Positions 41,020-50,328 of a stretch of DNA of 60,283 nt are shown here, in pieces. This DNA is from Acidimicrobiaceae bacterium. GTDB taxonomy: Bacteria; Actinomycetota; Acidimicrobiia; Acidimicrobiales; RAAP-2. The position numbers and the translations under genes were made by a program. A model generated the notes under the pieces. It made no database searches. It worked only from the letters and a program-made list of their open reading frames with translations, and was not told the DNA's origin. The first letter of the stretch is position 1; every line of letters starts with the position of its first letter. The DNA lies in NCBI GenBank assembly GCA_025350565.1, contig JANXXO010000094.1, positions 1-60,283 on the forward strand, in the 5' to 3' direction.

Positions 41020-44000
41020 TTACGTCGTGTCGCCCAATCCCCGACAACGTGGTTTCGGTCCACCGTTGACGTTGCCGTAGCGGTGGTGGGTGATGGTCAC
41101 GCTCTGTTCGAGCAGCCACCTTGGCGTTTCCACGTCGCCGCGTTGGGCGAGTGGGCGCCGGTCAACGCTCAGTCCCTGTTCGAGCAACGCCACCGTGGGT
41201 GCCGTTTCGCCCGAGAGCCACCGTACGCGACCAAAGGACCCGGCGCGGGCCACTAAGGCGGTCGTGGTTTCAATGACTGCCTCATCGAAGTGTGCCGTCG
41301 CGCTCGACGAACTCAATTGGATCGCGACGCCCATCTCGTCGCGAAGAAACGCGAAGTACGCGGCGTGCAGTTCGTTCACCGAGGCGTCAATTCGCACGGC
41401 GATCGGGCGAAGGTGGCGACGATACCGGTGGTAGTTGCCCTCCACGCGTAACCCGCTGTGGTCAAGCGCGCGACTGCCCGTGTGATCCCACCAGTCGCGC
41501 GATGACGCAATCAGGCGGCCGCTGTCGGTGAGTGGCGCCCACCGTCGAAGAGCGGCCACGTAGTGATCGCCGCCGGCTTTCGCCGTGGGACCGACACTGC
41601 TGCGACGCCATCCACCGAAAGGTTGGCGCTGCACGACGGCGCCGGTGATGCCTCGATTGATGTAGAGGTTGCCCGCGAGCACCGTATCCATCCACCGTTC
41701 GCACTCGGACTCATCGAGCGATTGCAGTCCGGCGGTGAGTCCGAAGTCGGTTCTGTTCTGCCAGTCGAGCGCCGTGGCGAGGTCCGGGGCGACCATGACC
41801 CCCAAGACCGGACCGAACCACTCGTGCTGGTGGCTCCACGAACCGGGGCGCACGCCGAGCTTCACCCCGGGCGACCACCAAAGGGCCGCCTCGTCGAGTT
41901 GTCGTGGTTCGACGAGTCAATGCTCGCCGGGGTCGAGGCGGTGCAGTGCACGTTCGAGGGCCGGTTCGCAGCGACGAATAATCGGTCCGACCAACGTCGA
42001 CAGCTCCCAACCGGGACCAACCCGCAGGGTGCCTACCGCGTCGCTCAGTTGGCGCAGAAAGGCCGGATCGTCGTAGACGTCGCGAACCACGATGGCCAAG
42101 CTGGCGGCGCTGCACTTTTGCCCGGCGTGACCGAACGCCGAGAGGACGAGGTCACGCACGGCGGCGTCGATATCGGCGCAGGCGCTGATGAGTATGGCGT
42201 TCTTTCCACTGGTCTCGGCGAGGAGATTGAGGTCGGGTCGCCACCGAGTGAACAAAAGGGCCGTCTCGAACGAGCCGGTCAGCACCACGGCGTCGACGTG
42301 GGCACTCGTCACGAGGTGTTGTCCACATTCGTCGTCGCGCGTGGGCACGAACTGCAAGACGTCCTTCGCAATCCCACCGGCCCAGAGTTGGTTCGCCAGG
42401 TGCCACGCCGTCGCCACCGTTTCGGGAGCAGGTTTCAGAATCACGGTGTTGCCCGCCGCCAGGGCGGCGCAGACGCCGCCGGCGACGATCGCGTAGGGGA
42501 AGTTCCACGGGGGTACGACCACCACCGTGCCGAGTGCTGCGGAGTCCTCGAAATCGCGTGCCGCGTGGGCGTAGAAACGAGCGAAGTCAATGCCCTCGCT
42601 CACTTCGGGGTCCGCCTCCGCGAACGTCTTGCCAGCGTCGCGAGCCATGAGAGCGACCGTACGCACTCGCTCCACCTCCATGACGCGAGCCGCTCGCAAC
42701 AGAAGCGCCCGTCGGGCCTCGATACCCAGTGCGGTCCACGGACCCTGGGCCGCCCCGGACGCGGCGAGGGCTCGGTCGATCTGTGCGACGTCGGCGACGC
42801 TGTAGCGGTACCACGGCGCACCGCCGGCACTGGGGTCGCGACCGAGTTCGAACGAGTCGCTGAACAACTCCTCGCCGGCAATGACCAACGGAATCTGGAG
42901 TGCGTCGTCCCTTCGGACCTCGCGAAAGGACTCGACGAGCAGCGTCGTGGCGCCGGGCGTCGTGGGATCGAAATTGGTGACGTTGTGGAACGCGTCGGTC
43001 GCGATAGGTATTGACGGGGCGTGACGTAGCGAGGCCCCGGACAGTTGGTGACGATCGAGCACCGAACGAACGAACCGGAGGCGCTGTTCCTCGAATTTCT
43101 CGGCATCGGTGTCAATGTCGAAGGCGGCCCTCAAATAGTTTTCCTTCGAGGTGTTCTCGTCCAACCGGCGAACGAGGTAGGCCACGGCTGACGCGAAGTC
43201 GTCGTGGCGCGTGACCGGCGCGTAGAGCAGTACCTTTTGTCCGGTGCGAGCAATCGCGAGTGACTCGGCGTTCGCCATGCCTTCGAGCATCTCGACGTCG
43301 ATCTGTTCGAGGACGCCGCGGACTCTCGCTACCTCGAGCGCCCACGAGAGATGAAAGAGGTTGTGGCTGGCGACGCCGATTCGTACGGCGGCGGCGTGTT
43401 CGGGACGGAGGGCCGCGTCGAGTAGTCGCGCGTAGCTGGCGTCCACGTCGGCCTTGGTGCGATAAGGCGCCGGTGCCCAGCCGTGCAGTTCCGCTTCCGC
43501 CGTCTCCATGGCGAGATTCGCCCCCTTCACGAGGCGCACTTTGATGGAGGCGCCGGTGCGGGCGTGACGTTCGAGCGACCAACGAACGAGTTCGGCGAGG
43601 GCGCCGTGTGACTCGGGCAGGTAGGCCTGCAGGACAATACCCGCGTCCAACGACTCGAACTCCGTTTCCCCGAGCACGCTCACGAAAGTCGCGACCGTCA
43701 ATGTCAGATCGCGAAACTCCTCCATGTCAAGATTGATGAACGTCCCGTGGCGGGTGCCTTCTCGGTAGAGCTGGCGCAATTTGACGCTCACGCGCTCGAG
43801 TGATCCGGTGACGTCCTCGGTGATGATCTGGCTGACGACCGACGAAAGTTTCACCGAGACGTAGGTGACTTCCGGGCGCCGCATCATCTCGATCACGCGC
43901 TGGAGCCGCTCGCGGGCTTCATTTTCGCCCAGGACCGCTTCGCCCAACACGTTGACGTTCATGGCCACTTCGTTGGAGGCCCGGCGGGCAATTCGTCGCT

Positions 44001-44403
44001 TCAGTGCCGCCGGCTCGGCCGGGAGAATTATCTCTTTCGACAGTTGTCGGATGCGTTGGCCGACCACGCGAACGACCAGCGAAGGGGCCACGCGCGACAG
44101 TCCCGACATCACTCGTAAGCCAAAGTCGTTGAGTACTCCGAATCCTTTCACCGAGGACTTGGCCGCGGCCCGTCGGAAAATGGTCGCGGCGTGCCCGAGC
44201 GAGTTGATGCGCATGACTTCGTCGGTCAAGGTGATGGTGACGTCGATGGCTCGGGGATCCTTGAAGAGTCGTGCCAAGCGCTTTCGGTTCGCCCGTTCGC
44301 CGCGGCGACGAAGGCGCTTCGACGCTACGAGGAGGTCGCGCACCTTTTGGACCGCGTCGTCGACGAGTGGATCGAGCGCAGGATCAGTCGGAGCGAGCGC
44401 CAC
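41020..44403 (-). pseudogene. putA: PutA, proline dehydrogenase/P5C dehydrogenase, interrupted by an in-frame TGA
   Basis: The frame from GTG 44403 to the stop at 41020 spans 1128 codons and is broken only by TGA at 41919-41917 (codon 829). Upstream lie the PRODH barrel (about 60-430) and most of the aldehyde-dehydrogenase domain, including ETSGKNA and the catalytic C764 in GQKCSAAS. After the TGA the same frame continues LVEPRQLDEAALWWSPG, the cofactor motif EWFGPVLG and a natural C-terminus ITHHRYGNVNG. The codon replaced is a Trp position in relatives as I recall them, so a TGG-to-TGA change is likely. It is either a recent nonsense mutation, a sequence error or a readthrough site. Without the C-terminus the P5C dehydrogenase should fail. 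Confidence 0.85.
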
Positions 44404-44410
44404 GTGCTCG

Positions 44411-44470
44411 TCAGCCCCTGAGCGAGGGGGAGGGGCGCCGTTCTTGGGCCGTGACGGTAGTCAATTCCAT
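44411..44470 (-). other. Short upstream ORF before putA
   Basis: A 19-codon frame (MELTTVTAQERRPSPSLRG) begins at an ATG with AGAAGG four bases before it and ends with TGA 7 nt before the putA GTG. putA itself lacks a convincing ribosome-binding site. The short frame could be a coupling leader peptide. Alternatively it could be the true putA N-terminus, separated by an indel in the C-rich run near 44425. Confidence 0.35.
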
Positions 44471-44636
44471 GAAGTCCTTCTTTCACCTCCAACGTAGACG
44501 CCATATCTGGTTTGCGGAAAGTTCTACTGATCGTCACGAAGCGCACTACCCGACACGTGGGGCGCCGAAACGGCTGGAGCTCAGCCTGCGGTGTCGCGCT
44601 CTCGAGGGGGATGGGGGCTCAGTCGATTTGTTGACG

Positions 44637-45707
44637 TCAGCGGTTGCGCATTCTGGTGACGACCTCGTCGACGACTTCGGACGTCGAGGCCGCTCCTCCC
44701 AAGTCGAAGCAGCGAATGCCGTCCATTGCCGTAGACAACGTGGCGGCGCGGAGTGCCTTGGACGCCGACGCGGCCCGTTCGTCGCCCTGGATGCCGGCGT
44801 GTTCGAGGACCGCCGCGCAGGCCAGCAACATCGCCATGGGATTGGCGACGTTCTTTCCTTCGAGTGACGGCGCGGTACCGTGGGGCGCTTCGGCCATGGC
44901 GACGGTCGGTACTAACTGTTCGTCGAGCGCGAGCAGGACCGACTCGGCCCCGGCAATCGACCCAAACATGGCGAGCACGAGGTCGCTGAGGCAGTCCCCG
45001 TCGCGGTTGAGGGTGGGAATGACCACGGTCTGGTTCCACTGTTCGGTCATCAGTCCGGCGTACGCGGCGTCGATCAACATTGGTCGATAGGTGACCTGGG
45101 GGTGGCGAGCGGCCGCCTTGTCCATCTCCTCTTTCAACATCCCTTCGTAGATCGCCGACACCGTCCACTTCGGGCCGCCGTACACGAGGCCGTCCGTGGA
45201 AACCGCTGTTTCGAAGGCGAATTGAGCGACGGACTGGCAGACCGACCGGTCGATTCGCTCCGTGCGCCACGCGGTCTCACTGGTTGATCCAGGGTCACCG
45301 TCGCGTCCCTCTTCGGCGCCGTAGGCATCGCCGACGGCCATGCGAACCACCACGACCGGGTGAGACAGGGCCACGATCGGCGCGACGCCGGGGATACGAC
45401 GCCCGGTGCGCACGATCACCTTTCCGTTGATGCCCTCTCGAAGAATGCGGTTGGGCGATCCCACGCTCCCGATCTCGGTGGGCGTGATGGTGGCGGCTTT
45501 CAGTCCGAGGCCCGTCTCGACCATGGCCGCCGCCGCTTCGTGGATGACGCCGTTGTTGGTCGCTTCGCGGTTGGCCAAGGAGAGGTCGTAGCGCACGAGT
45601 TCGACGTCGAAACCGAGCACGCTCGGTTCCAGCACGCGCAGCGCCTCGTTGAGTAGTTCTTGACCGGTTTGGTCACCTTCACAGACAACGATTGCGTTTG
45701 ATTTCAT
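44637..45707 (-). CDS. Isocitrate/isopropylmalate dehydrogenase family protein
   Basis: This 356-residue beta-decarboxylating dehydrogenase is nearer in pattern to the NADP-isocitrate dehydrogenases of eukaryotic type (PNRILREGINGKVIVR, GPKWTVSAIYEGMLKEEM, RPMLIDAAYAGLM, NRDGDCLSDLVLAMFGS, EAPHGTAP) than to LeuB. Metal-site aspartates are kept in LID and DGDCLSD. It is shorter than the roughly 410-residue typical enzyme and quite diverged, so the substrate is uncertain. TAACGT lies 6 nt before the ATG (leaderless) and a 19-bp inverted repeat overlaps it. putA follows after 233 nt on the same strand. Confidence 0.82.
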   Translation of the reverse strand: MKSNAIVVCEGDQTGQELLNEALRVLEPSVLGFDVELVRYDLSLANREATNNGVIHEAAAAMVETGLGLKAATITPTEIGSVGSPNRILREGINGKVIVRTGRRIPGVAPIVALSHPVVVVRMAVGDAYGAEEGRDGDPGSTSETAWRTERIDRSVCQSVAQFAFETAVSTDGLVYGGPKWTVSAIYEGMLKEEMDKAAARHPQVTYRPMLIDAAYAGLMTEQWNQTVVIPTLNRDGDCLSDLVLAMFGSIAGAESVLLALDEQLVPTVAMAEAPHGTAPSLEGKNVANPMAMLLACAAVLEHAGIQGDERAASASKALRAATLSTAMDGIRCFDLGGAASTSEVVDEVVTRMRNR

Positions 45708-45711
45708 GCAG

Positions 45712-45730
45712 CCACGTTACTGAAACGTGG
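45712..45730. promoter_or_regulatory. Inverted repeat over the isocitrate-dehydrogenase-like promoter
   Basis: CCACGTT and AACGTGG (7-bp arms, 5-bp spacer) flank and overlap the -10 hexamer TAACGT (minus strand, 45719-45714), which is 6 nt before the ATG. A repressor bound here would block the promoter. No regulator gene is adjacent. Confidence 0.45.
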
Positions 45731-45753
45731 ATTGCCCCTTCGATGAACTCGTC

Positions 45754-46575
45754 TCAGCGGTCGAGTTTGGGCGGCACCCAAATCGCCGCCGTGTGGTCAC
45801 CGTAACCCGTGCAGTCACCGGCCAGGTACCGGATGCCGACCCATCCACTGATCAGTGCGTCCAAAGCGTCCTCGTAACGCTTGAGGTGGCTGGCGGTGGT
45901 GGTGTCGATGGCGACCTTGGCCGGAAACGGCAACACGATTTTGTTGATGGTCGTGGAGAGCTCGTCGACAATCTTTTGCCAGTTCTTTACGATGCGACGT
46001 TTTCGTTCCTCGGGCGTCTTATCCTTCCAATACTCAGTGGCCCGACCAATCTTGTAGCGATAGCGGAACTCTTTGTTCAAGAGGTGCAAGAGAGCGGGGT
46101 GCGGATAGACCTCGCACATGACGTGGAGTGTCCCCACTGGCGTGTCGCTCGTAGCGACCGGGTAGCCGAGTTCCGCGAAGCAGTCGGTGAGACGTTGGCC
46201 CAAGGGACCCGGACGGGTGGGGCTCGGCGAATGCGTGCTGCAGCCTTTCGAGCCAAACTCTTGGGAGACCTTGTCGTCGGCGACTCGGCGCTGCACGATT
46301 GGTTCGCGCGAAATGGGCATATCGATGGTGACCAGATCGACGGGTTGATCTCCCAACAAGCTGGCTGCGGCGTTCATCAGGGCATTGACGTCCGGCTCGC
46401 CCGACGGCGTTGGCCCAGACCAGTCCACGGGCACCCCGTTGGCGAGTTTCAAGAACTGGCCGTAGCTCGGGCTCACGGCGACGCAGCGCCAACCCTTCTT
46501 CGTCGACTGGAGGAGGGCTACGCCGCTCGGTTCGTGGTCGGTCCAGGCGGGATCGAGGGCGAGGATGCTCGTCAT
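45754..46575 (-). CDS. DUF429 family protein (predicted RNase H-like fold)
   Basis: This 273-residue protein begins MTSILALDPAWTDHEPSGVA, where the Asp could match the first acidic residue of an RNase H-like fold. It contains VTIDMPISREPIVQRRVADD and GSKGCSTHSP, then CEVYPHPALL and YEDALDALISGWVG, the pattern of the DUF429 family. Function is unknown; nuclease activity is only a fold-based suggestion. TAACCT lies 7 nt before the ATG with no clear Shine-Dalgarno. The gene lies between the dehydrogenase and the PLP-enzyme gene, each with its own spacing. Confidence 0.8.
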   Translation of the reverse strand: MTSILALDPAWTDHEPSGVALLQSTKKGWRCVAVSPSYGQFLKLANGVPVDWSGPTPSGEPDVNALMNAAASLLGDQPVDLVTIDMPISREPIVQRRVADDKVSQEFGSKGCSTHSPSPTRPGPLGQRLTDCFAELGYPVATSDTPVGTLHVMCEVYPHPALLHLLNKEFRYRYKIGRATEYWKDKTPEERKRRIVKNWQKIVDELSTTINKIVLPFPAKVAIDTTTASHLKRYEDALDALISGWVGIRYLAGDCTGYGDHTAAIWVPPKLDR

Positions 46576-46645
46576 GGAGGGCAGGTTATACCTTGGGGTC
46601 GCCTGGCCCCATGTTCCGTCCCTCGTGCGGGGGAAGAAATTGACG

Positions 46646-47770
46646 TTAGTTCAGGGCTTGAGTGAGATCACGCCAGAGGTCGTCGGGATGTTCGAGACCG
46701 ACGCTCAGCCGGAGAAGTCCCCCCGGCACGTGCTCCTCACCTTCCCAACGTCCTCGTCGGTCGATGGTCGTTTCCACCCCACCGAGACTCGTGCCGCCAA
46801 TGACCAAGCGAAGTCGCGTCACTACGCGCTCGGCCGTTTCGGCGTCGCGTACTTCGAAAGACACCATGGCGCCGTAACCGTTCATCTGGGACGTCGCCCG
46901 ACTGAATCCCGGATCGGCCGCGAGCCCCGGATAGTGAACGACCGTGACCTGGACGTGACTACTGAGTCGCTCGGCGAGCAGCGCCGCGCTCCGCTGCTGG
47001 CGCTCAAAGCGAACGGGGAGCGTGCGCAGTCCCCTTAAGGCGAGATAGGACTCCATGACACCGGGAATGGCCCCGTGCAGGGTTCGCCAAGTCACGAGTT
47101 CGTCGCGTGCTCGTCCGTCGGCGACAATCACCGCACCCATCAAGAGATCAGAGTGTCCCCCGATGTACTTGGTGGCGGAGTGCACGACGGCGCTGGCGCC
47201 GAGCGCCAAGGGCTGTTGGAGCATGGGGGTGGCGAACGTGTTGTCGACGACCGCCGTGACCCCTCGGTCGCGTGCCGCGGCGAGGAGGACCGCAAGATCA
47301 GCGATGCCCAGCATGGGATTGGTCGGCGACTCCAGCCAAAGGAGGTCAGTGTGCTCCAGTTGGGCCAACACTTCGTCGGTGTTCACCACGTTGAGGGCCT
47401 GGGACGTCAGTCGTCCCTCGCGGGTGAGTTGCGCCAGCATGGCGCGGGTGCCGTTGTAGCCGTCACCGGGATAGGCCACGCGAGATCCAAGTGGGAGCGC
47501 CGCGAGGAGCGCCGAGACGGCCGCGAGACCGGAGGCGAACGAGACGCAGTTCCCACCCTCGAGCTGACCGAGGGTCTCTTCAAAGGCGCTCCAGGTGGGG
47601 TTGCCCCAGCGGCCGTAGCCGAGCGCACCGCCGTCGCGGTAGGTGGAAGCGAACGTCGGTGGAACGTTAAAAGGCCCCCCGGGCACGTCGTCACGACCGG
47701 CGACGATTGCCACGGTCTCGGGGTGCCAGGGTTCTTCCACCACCTCAGTATGGCGGACGAGGCGGCTCAC
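46646..47770 (-). CDS. Cys/Met-metabolism PLP-dependent enzyme (cystathionine synthase/lyase family)
   Basis: This roughly 374-residue PLP enzyme has YGRWGNPTWSAFEETLGQLE, VSFASGLAAVSAL, VVDNTFATPMLQQPL and the Schiff-base lysine K201 in SATKYIGGHSD, followed by SLGGVETTI. This is the MetB/MetC/MGL family; whether it is a gamma-synthase, a gamma-lyase or a beta-lyase cannot be told by eye. The start is uncertain: GTG at 47770, or GTG at 47740 giving the more usual MEEPWHPETVAIVAG. A terminator separates it from the upstream PadR gene, so it has its own promoter. Confidence 0.85.
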   Translation of the reverse strand: MSRLVRHTEVVEEPWHPETVAIVAGRDDVPGGPFNVPPTFASTYRDGGALGYGRWGNPTWSAFEETLGQLEGGNCVSFASGLAAVSALLAALPLGSRVAYPGDGYNGTRAMLAQLTREGRLTSQALNVVNTDEVLAQLEHTDLLWLESPTNPMLGIADLAVLLAAARDRGVTAVVDNTFATPMLQQPLALGASAVVHSATKYIGGHSDLLMGAVIVADGRARDELVTWRTLHGAIPGVMESYLALRGLRTLPVRFERQQRSAALLAERLSSHVQVTVVHYPGLAADPGFSRATSQMNGYGAMVSFEVRDAETAERVVTRLRLVIGGTSLGGVETTIDRRGRWEGEEHVPGGLLRLSVGLEHPDDLWRDLTQALN

Positions 47771-47808
47771 GCAATTGGACGGTGATGGACCGCGTCGGGA
47801 AAGGAACG

Positions 47809-47846
47809 AAAAAACCCGCTCCCACCGAGAAGGCGAGGAGCGGGTT
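47809..47846 (-). terminator. Rho-independent terminator of the second PadR gene
   Basis: On the minus strand AACCCGCTC (47846-47838 side) pairs with GAGCGGGTT (47821-47813 side) in a 9-bp stem, followed by a run of six T. It lies 13 nt after the PadR stop and before the PLP-enzyme gene, so the two are separate transcripts. It is the clearest intrinsic terminator in the window. Confidence 0.85.
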
Positions 47847-47858
47847 AACGACGGGCGA

Positions 47859-48470
47859 TTACTTCTCGTCTTCGGCCAAGATGCGGTAGATAGTGCGCCG
47901 CGCGTCAGCGAGAGCCGCCGCCGCTTTTTTCGTTTGCGCGTCCGAACCGGCCATGGTGACTTGACGAACTGCCATGACTACTTGGCGCATCGTATCGAAG
48001 AGGTCGGTGCTCGCATCACTCACGTCGGCCGCCGCGGTTTCCCAGGGCTTTCCTAGTTTCTCGCGGTCCGTCTCTACCAAGGTCTTACCCTGGGCGGTGA
48101 GGTGGTACGTCTTTCCGGACTCGGTTGACGAGATCTCGACGAGAGCTTCATCTTCGAGTTGCTGAAGTATCGGGTAGACCGAACCGGGGCTCGGTCGCCA
48201 CGCTCCGTTCGAACGATCGCTCAGCTCTTGGATGATTTGATAGCCGTTGCGAGGCGACTCTTCGAGAAGCACCAAAACGGCTGCTCGGACGTCGCCCCGA
48301 CGAAGGCGTCGCGCGCCCCGTTGTGGGAATCCACCTCGGAACATGTCGTCGCCGCGGCCGAAGGGTCCGCCGCGGTGTCCGCCGGGGGTTCGACCTCGAC
48401 CGCGTCCGCGGGGTCCGCGATCGCGCGTCGGCTGATCATCGTGTGGGTGTTCGTGGTTTTCGTGACTCAT
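47859..48470 (-). CDS. PadR family transcriptional regulator with Arg/Gly-rich N-terminus
   Basis: This 203-residue regulator has the PadR winged helix in GDVRAAVLVLLEESPRNGYQII and PSPGSVYPILQQLEDEALVE, followed by a C-terminal helical domain. About 55 residues precede it, rich in His, Asp, Arg and Gly (RGPRGRGRGRTPGGHRGG), a low-complexity tail that may bind nucleic acid or metal; that is inference. The ATG follows AGGAGGAAACT. A 24-bp palindrome lies 26-49 nt upstream, and the gene ends at a strong terminator, so it is a single-gene, probably self-regulated unit. Confidence 0.92.
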   Translation of the reverse strand: MSHENHEHPHDDQPTRDRGPRGRGRGRTPGGHRGGPFGRGDDMFRGGFPQRGARRLRRGDVRAAVLVLLEESPRNGYQIIQELSDRSNGAWRPSPGSVYPILQQLEDEALVEISSTESGKTYHLTAQGKTLVETDREKLGKPWETAAADVSDASTDLFDTMRQVVMAVRQVTMAGSDAQTKKAAAALADARRTIYRILAEDEK

Positions 48471-48495
48471 AGTTTCCTCCTATGTTGTATATGTC

Positions 48496-48519
48496 TCTAT
48501 AACGATATATCGTTATAGA
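48496..48519. promoter_or_regulatory. 24-bp palindromic PadR operator
   Basis: A perfect 24-bp palindrome is centred on CGATATATCG with arms reading TCTATAA and TTATAGA. It lies 26-49 nt before the PadR start codon. The same 10-bp centre occurs before the ino1-linked PadR gene at 12231-12240, which supports a family operator and possible cross-regulation. Confidence 0.8.
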
Positions 48520-48872
48520 ACGTTTGTCAAGGTATTCTTGGAACTTCCTCGAACGACCAACTATGGACCGCCCTTTTTTGCTCTCGGCGGGGAAGCTCAA
48601 GTCAATTGGGCCCTTCCTGGGCAGTGAAATTGACCTCACCCGCGAACGTGGCGTCTCGCAATCTGACGAGGTGAGTGTCAAGGGGTTGCGAACAACTGCA
48701 TACGTATGCTCTCCGGCCCGTCGGTGAACGAAGTTGCGTTGCGAAGATTGGGGCGGCCCGTCGGCCCTGCGTCACCTTCTCCAGGCACATGTCGAATGGG
48801 CGCGCCCTCAGATCATCCATTTCCCTGATGGGCGAACTCGATATCATCACAGCACGCACGCGAAAGGCACAA
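48520..48872. other. Intergenic region before the DUF5684-like gene
   Basis: These 353 bp hold several overlapping short frames on both strands, none with protein-like composition or a good ribosome-binding site. Apart from the adjacent PadR operator nothing was recognised. The promoter of the following small membrane-protein gene must lie here. Confidence 0.4.
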
Positions 48873-49238
48873 ATGTCAGCTCACTCGTCTGGTGGCTCAG
48901 GTCTGTTTCTCATCTTCCTGGTGGTGATCGTCTTCTACGTGGCGGCCTTTGGAAAACTCTTCGCCAAAGCCGGCGAGCCGTGGTGGGGCGCCATCGTGCC
49001 GATTTACAATTTGTATCTCTACTGCAAGATTGCCGGACGCCCCGAATGGTGGCTAATTCTGTTCTTCATACCCTTGGTCAACATCGTCATTGGATTGATT
49101 GTCGCTATGGATGTCGCGAAAGCCTTCGGGAAATCGTCGGGCTTCGGCATCGGTCTGTGGCTGCTGAGTTTCATTTTCGTGCCAGTCTTGGCATTCGGCT
49201 CGGCGCAGTACACCGCACCGAACTCGTTGCGCCGCTGA
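48873..49238 (+). CDS. DUF5684-like small membrane protein
   Basis: This 121-residue protein has about four hydrophobic segments (LFLIFLVVIVFYVAAF, then AIVPIYNLYLYCKIAG, WWLILFFIPLVNIVIGLIVA and GLWLLSFIFVPVLAFG). The pattern KAGEPWWGAIVPIYNLYLYC followed by a short lumenal loop matches the DUF5684 family, often annotated as signal-peptidase-I-like without catalytic residues. Its function is unknown. The ATG at 48873 follows GAAAGGC; a longer start at 48831 is possible. The gene converges on the iron-transporter operon. Confidence 0.75.
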   Translation: MSAHSSGGSGLFLIFLVVIVFYVAAFGKLFAKAGEPWWGAIVPIYNLYLYCKIAGRPEWWLILFFIPLVNIVIGLIVAMDVAKAFGKSSGFGIGLWLLSFIFVPVLAFGSAQYTAPNSLRR

Positions 49239-49246
49239 CGGCGGGT

Positions 49247-49262
49247 CGGCGCGAGAGCGCCG
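49247..49262. terminator. Hairpin between convergent genes
   Basis: CGGCGC and GCGCCG form a 6-bp stem with a GAGA tetraloop between the stop codons of the DUF5684-like gene and the ABC ATPase gene. It has no T-run, so it is a weak terminator candidate in either direction. Confidence 0.3.
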
Positions 49263-49269
49263 GGACGAA

Positions 49270-50328
49270 CTATGGAGCAGGCCAGACCTTAACCGGACCG
49301 TTCACGCGAAGGTGCGCGAGGTCGCCCGCCGTGAACTGCTCGCCACTTTGTAGCCGCACCGTGAGGAGATGTTCCTCACTATTCGCGCTAAAGGCCACTC
49401 GGTACAGAGAGTCATGTCCGTGAAAAGCCGTCTCCAGAATTTCCACCCTCACGCCGGCAACGTCGTCGGTACGCGAGAGAGCCAACTGCTCGGGACGCAC
49501 TAGCACGGTCACCCTGCCGTCTGCGACCGTCGGACTCTTCATGACCGGCAACGTGCCCAGTACGGTGACGGCAACGCCGGCCTTCAGATGACCGCCAATG
49601 AGGTTGGCGTCACCCACGAATTGAGCAACGCCCGTATCAATTGGTTGCTGGTAGATATCGTGTGGCGTCGCACTTTGCACGATGTGCGCGTCGCGAATCA
49701 CCGCAACCTGGTCAGCCATGGAGAGCGCTTCGTCCTGGTCGTGCGTGACCAAGACGGCGGTGGTGCCAACCCGTTTTAGAATTTGTCGAACGTCGGAGCG
49801 TACATCGGAGCGCGCGCTGGCGTCGAGCGACGCAAACGGTTCGTCCAACAGTATGAAGCGTGGATTGACCGCGAGCGCCCGTGCCAGTGCGACTCGTTGT
49901 TGTTGACCGCCCGAAAGCTGGTGAGGGAATCGTCGCGCGAGCGCGCCGAGATCAATCGCCTCAATGAGCGCCGTCACGTCGTCGCCGCGTCGTAACGAGC
50001 GGGCCAGCCCGAACGTGACGTTCTCTTCGACGGTGAGGTGCGGGAAGAGGCTGCCGTTCTGCGAAACGTAACCCACCCTCCTTCGTTCGGGGGCAACGAA
50101 CTCGTTAGGTCCGTCGAGCACATCGCCGCCGATCCTTACCGTTCCTTTGTCGGCCCGGTCGAATCCGGCGATGATGCGCAGCAGCGTGGTCTTCCCGCTA
50201 CCGGATGGTCCGAGGATCGCCGTGAACGATCCAGCCGCCACGCTGAGATTAACTCCGACGAGTACCGGGTTGTCGCCGAAGGATTTGCCGACGTCGGTCA
50301 CTTCCAGGTTCGCCGGTGACGGGGTCAT
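49270..50328 (-). CDS. Iron(III)-type ABC transporter ATP-binding protein
   Basis: This 352-residue ATPase has Walker A GPSGSGKTT, Q-loop VSQNGSLFPHL, signature LSGGQQQRVALARAL, Walker B FILLDEPFASLD, H-loop VTHDQDEAL and a C-terminal TOBE region (VLVRPEQLALS), the FbpC pattern. The ATG at 50328 overlaps the permease TGA by 4 nt, so the longer upstream frame is not used. It is the last gene of a binding protein-permease-ATPase operon controlled by a DtxR-type iron box. Confidence 0.92.
   Translation of the reverse strand: MTPSPANLEVTDVGKSFGDNPVLVGVNLSVAAGSFTAILGPSGSGKTTLLRIIAGFDRADKGTVRIGGDVLDGPNEFVAPERRRVGYVSQNGSLFPHLTVEENVTFGLARSLRRGDDVTALIEAIDLGALARRFPHQLSGGQQQRVALARALAVNPRFILLDEPFASLDASARSDVRSDVRQILKRVGTTAVLVTHDQDEALSMADQVAVIRDAHIVQSATPHDIYQQPIDTGVAQFVGDANLIGGHLKAGVAVTVLGTLPVMKSPTVADGRVTVLVRPEQLALSRTDDVAGVRVEILETAFHGHDSLYRVAFSANSEEHLLTVRLQSGEQFTAGDLAHLRVNGPVKVWPAP

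Noticed and set aside
41917..41919. Genome-wide recoding of UGA as tryptophan
   Set aside because: Many genes in the window end in TGA within tight ATGA overlaps, so TGA is a normal stop here.
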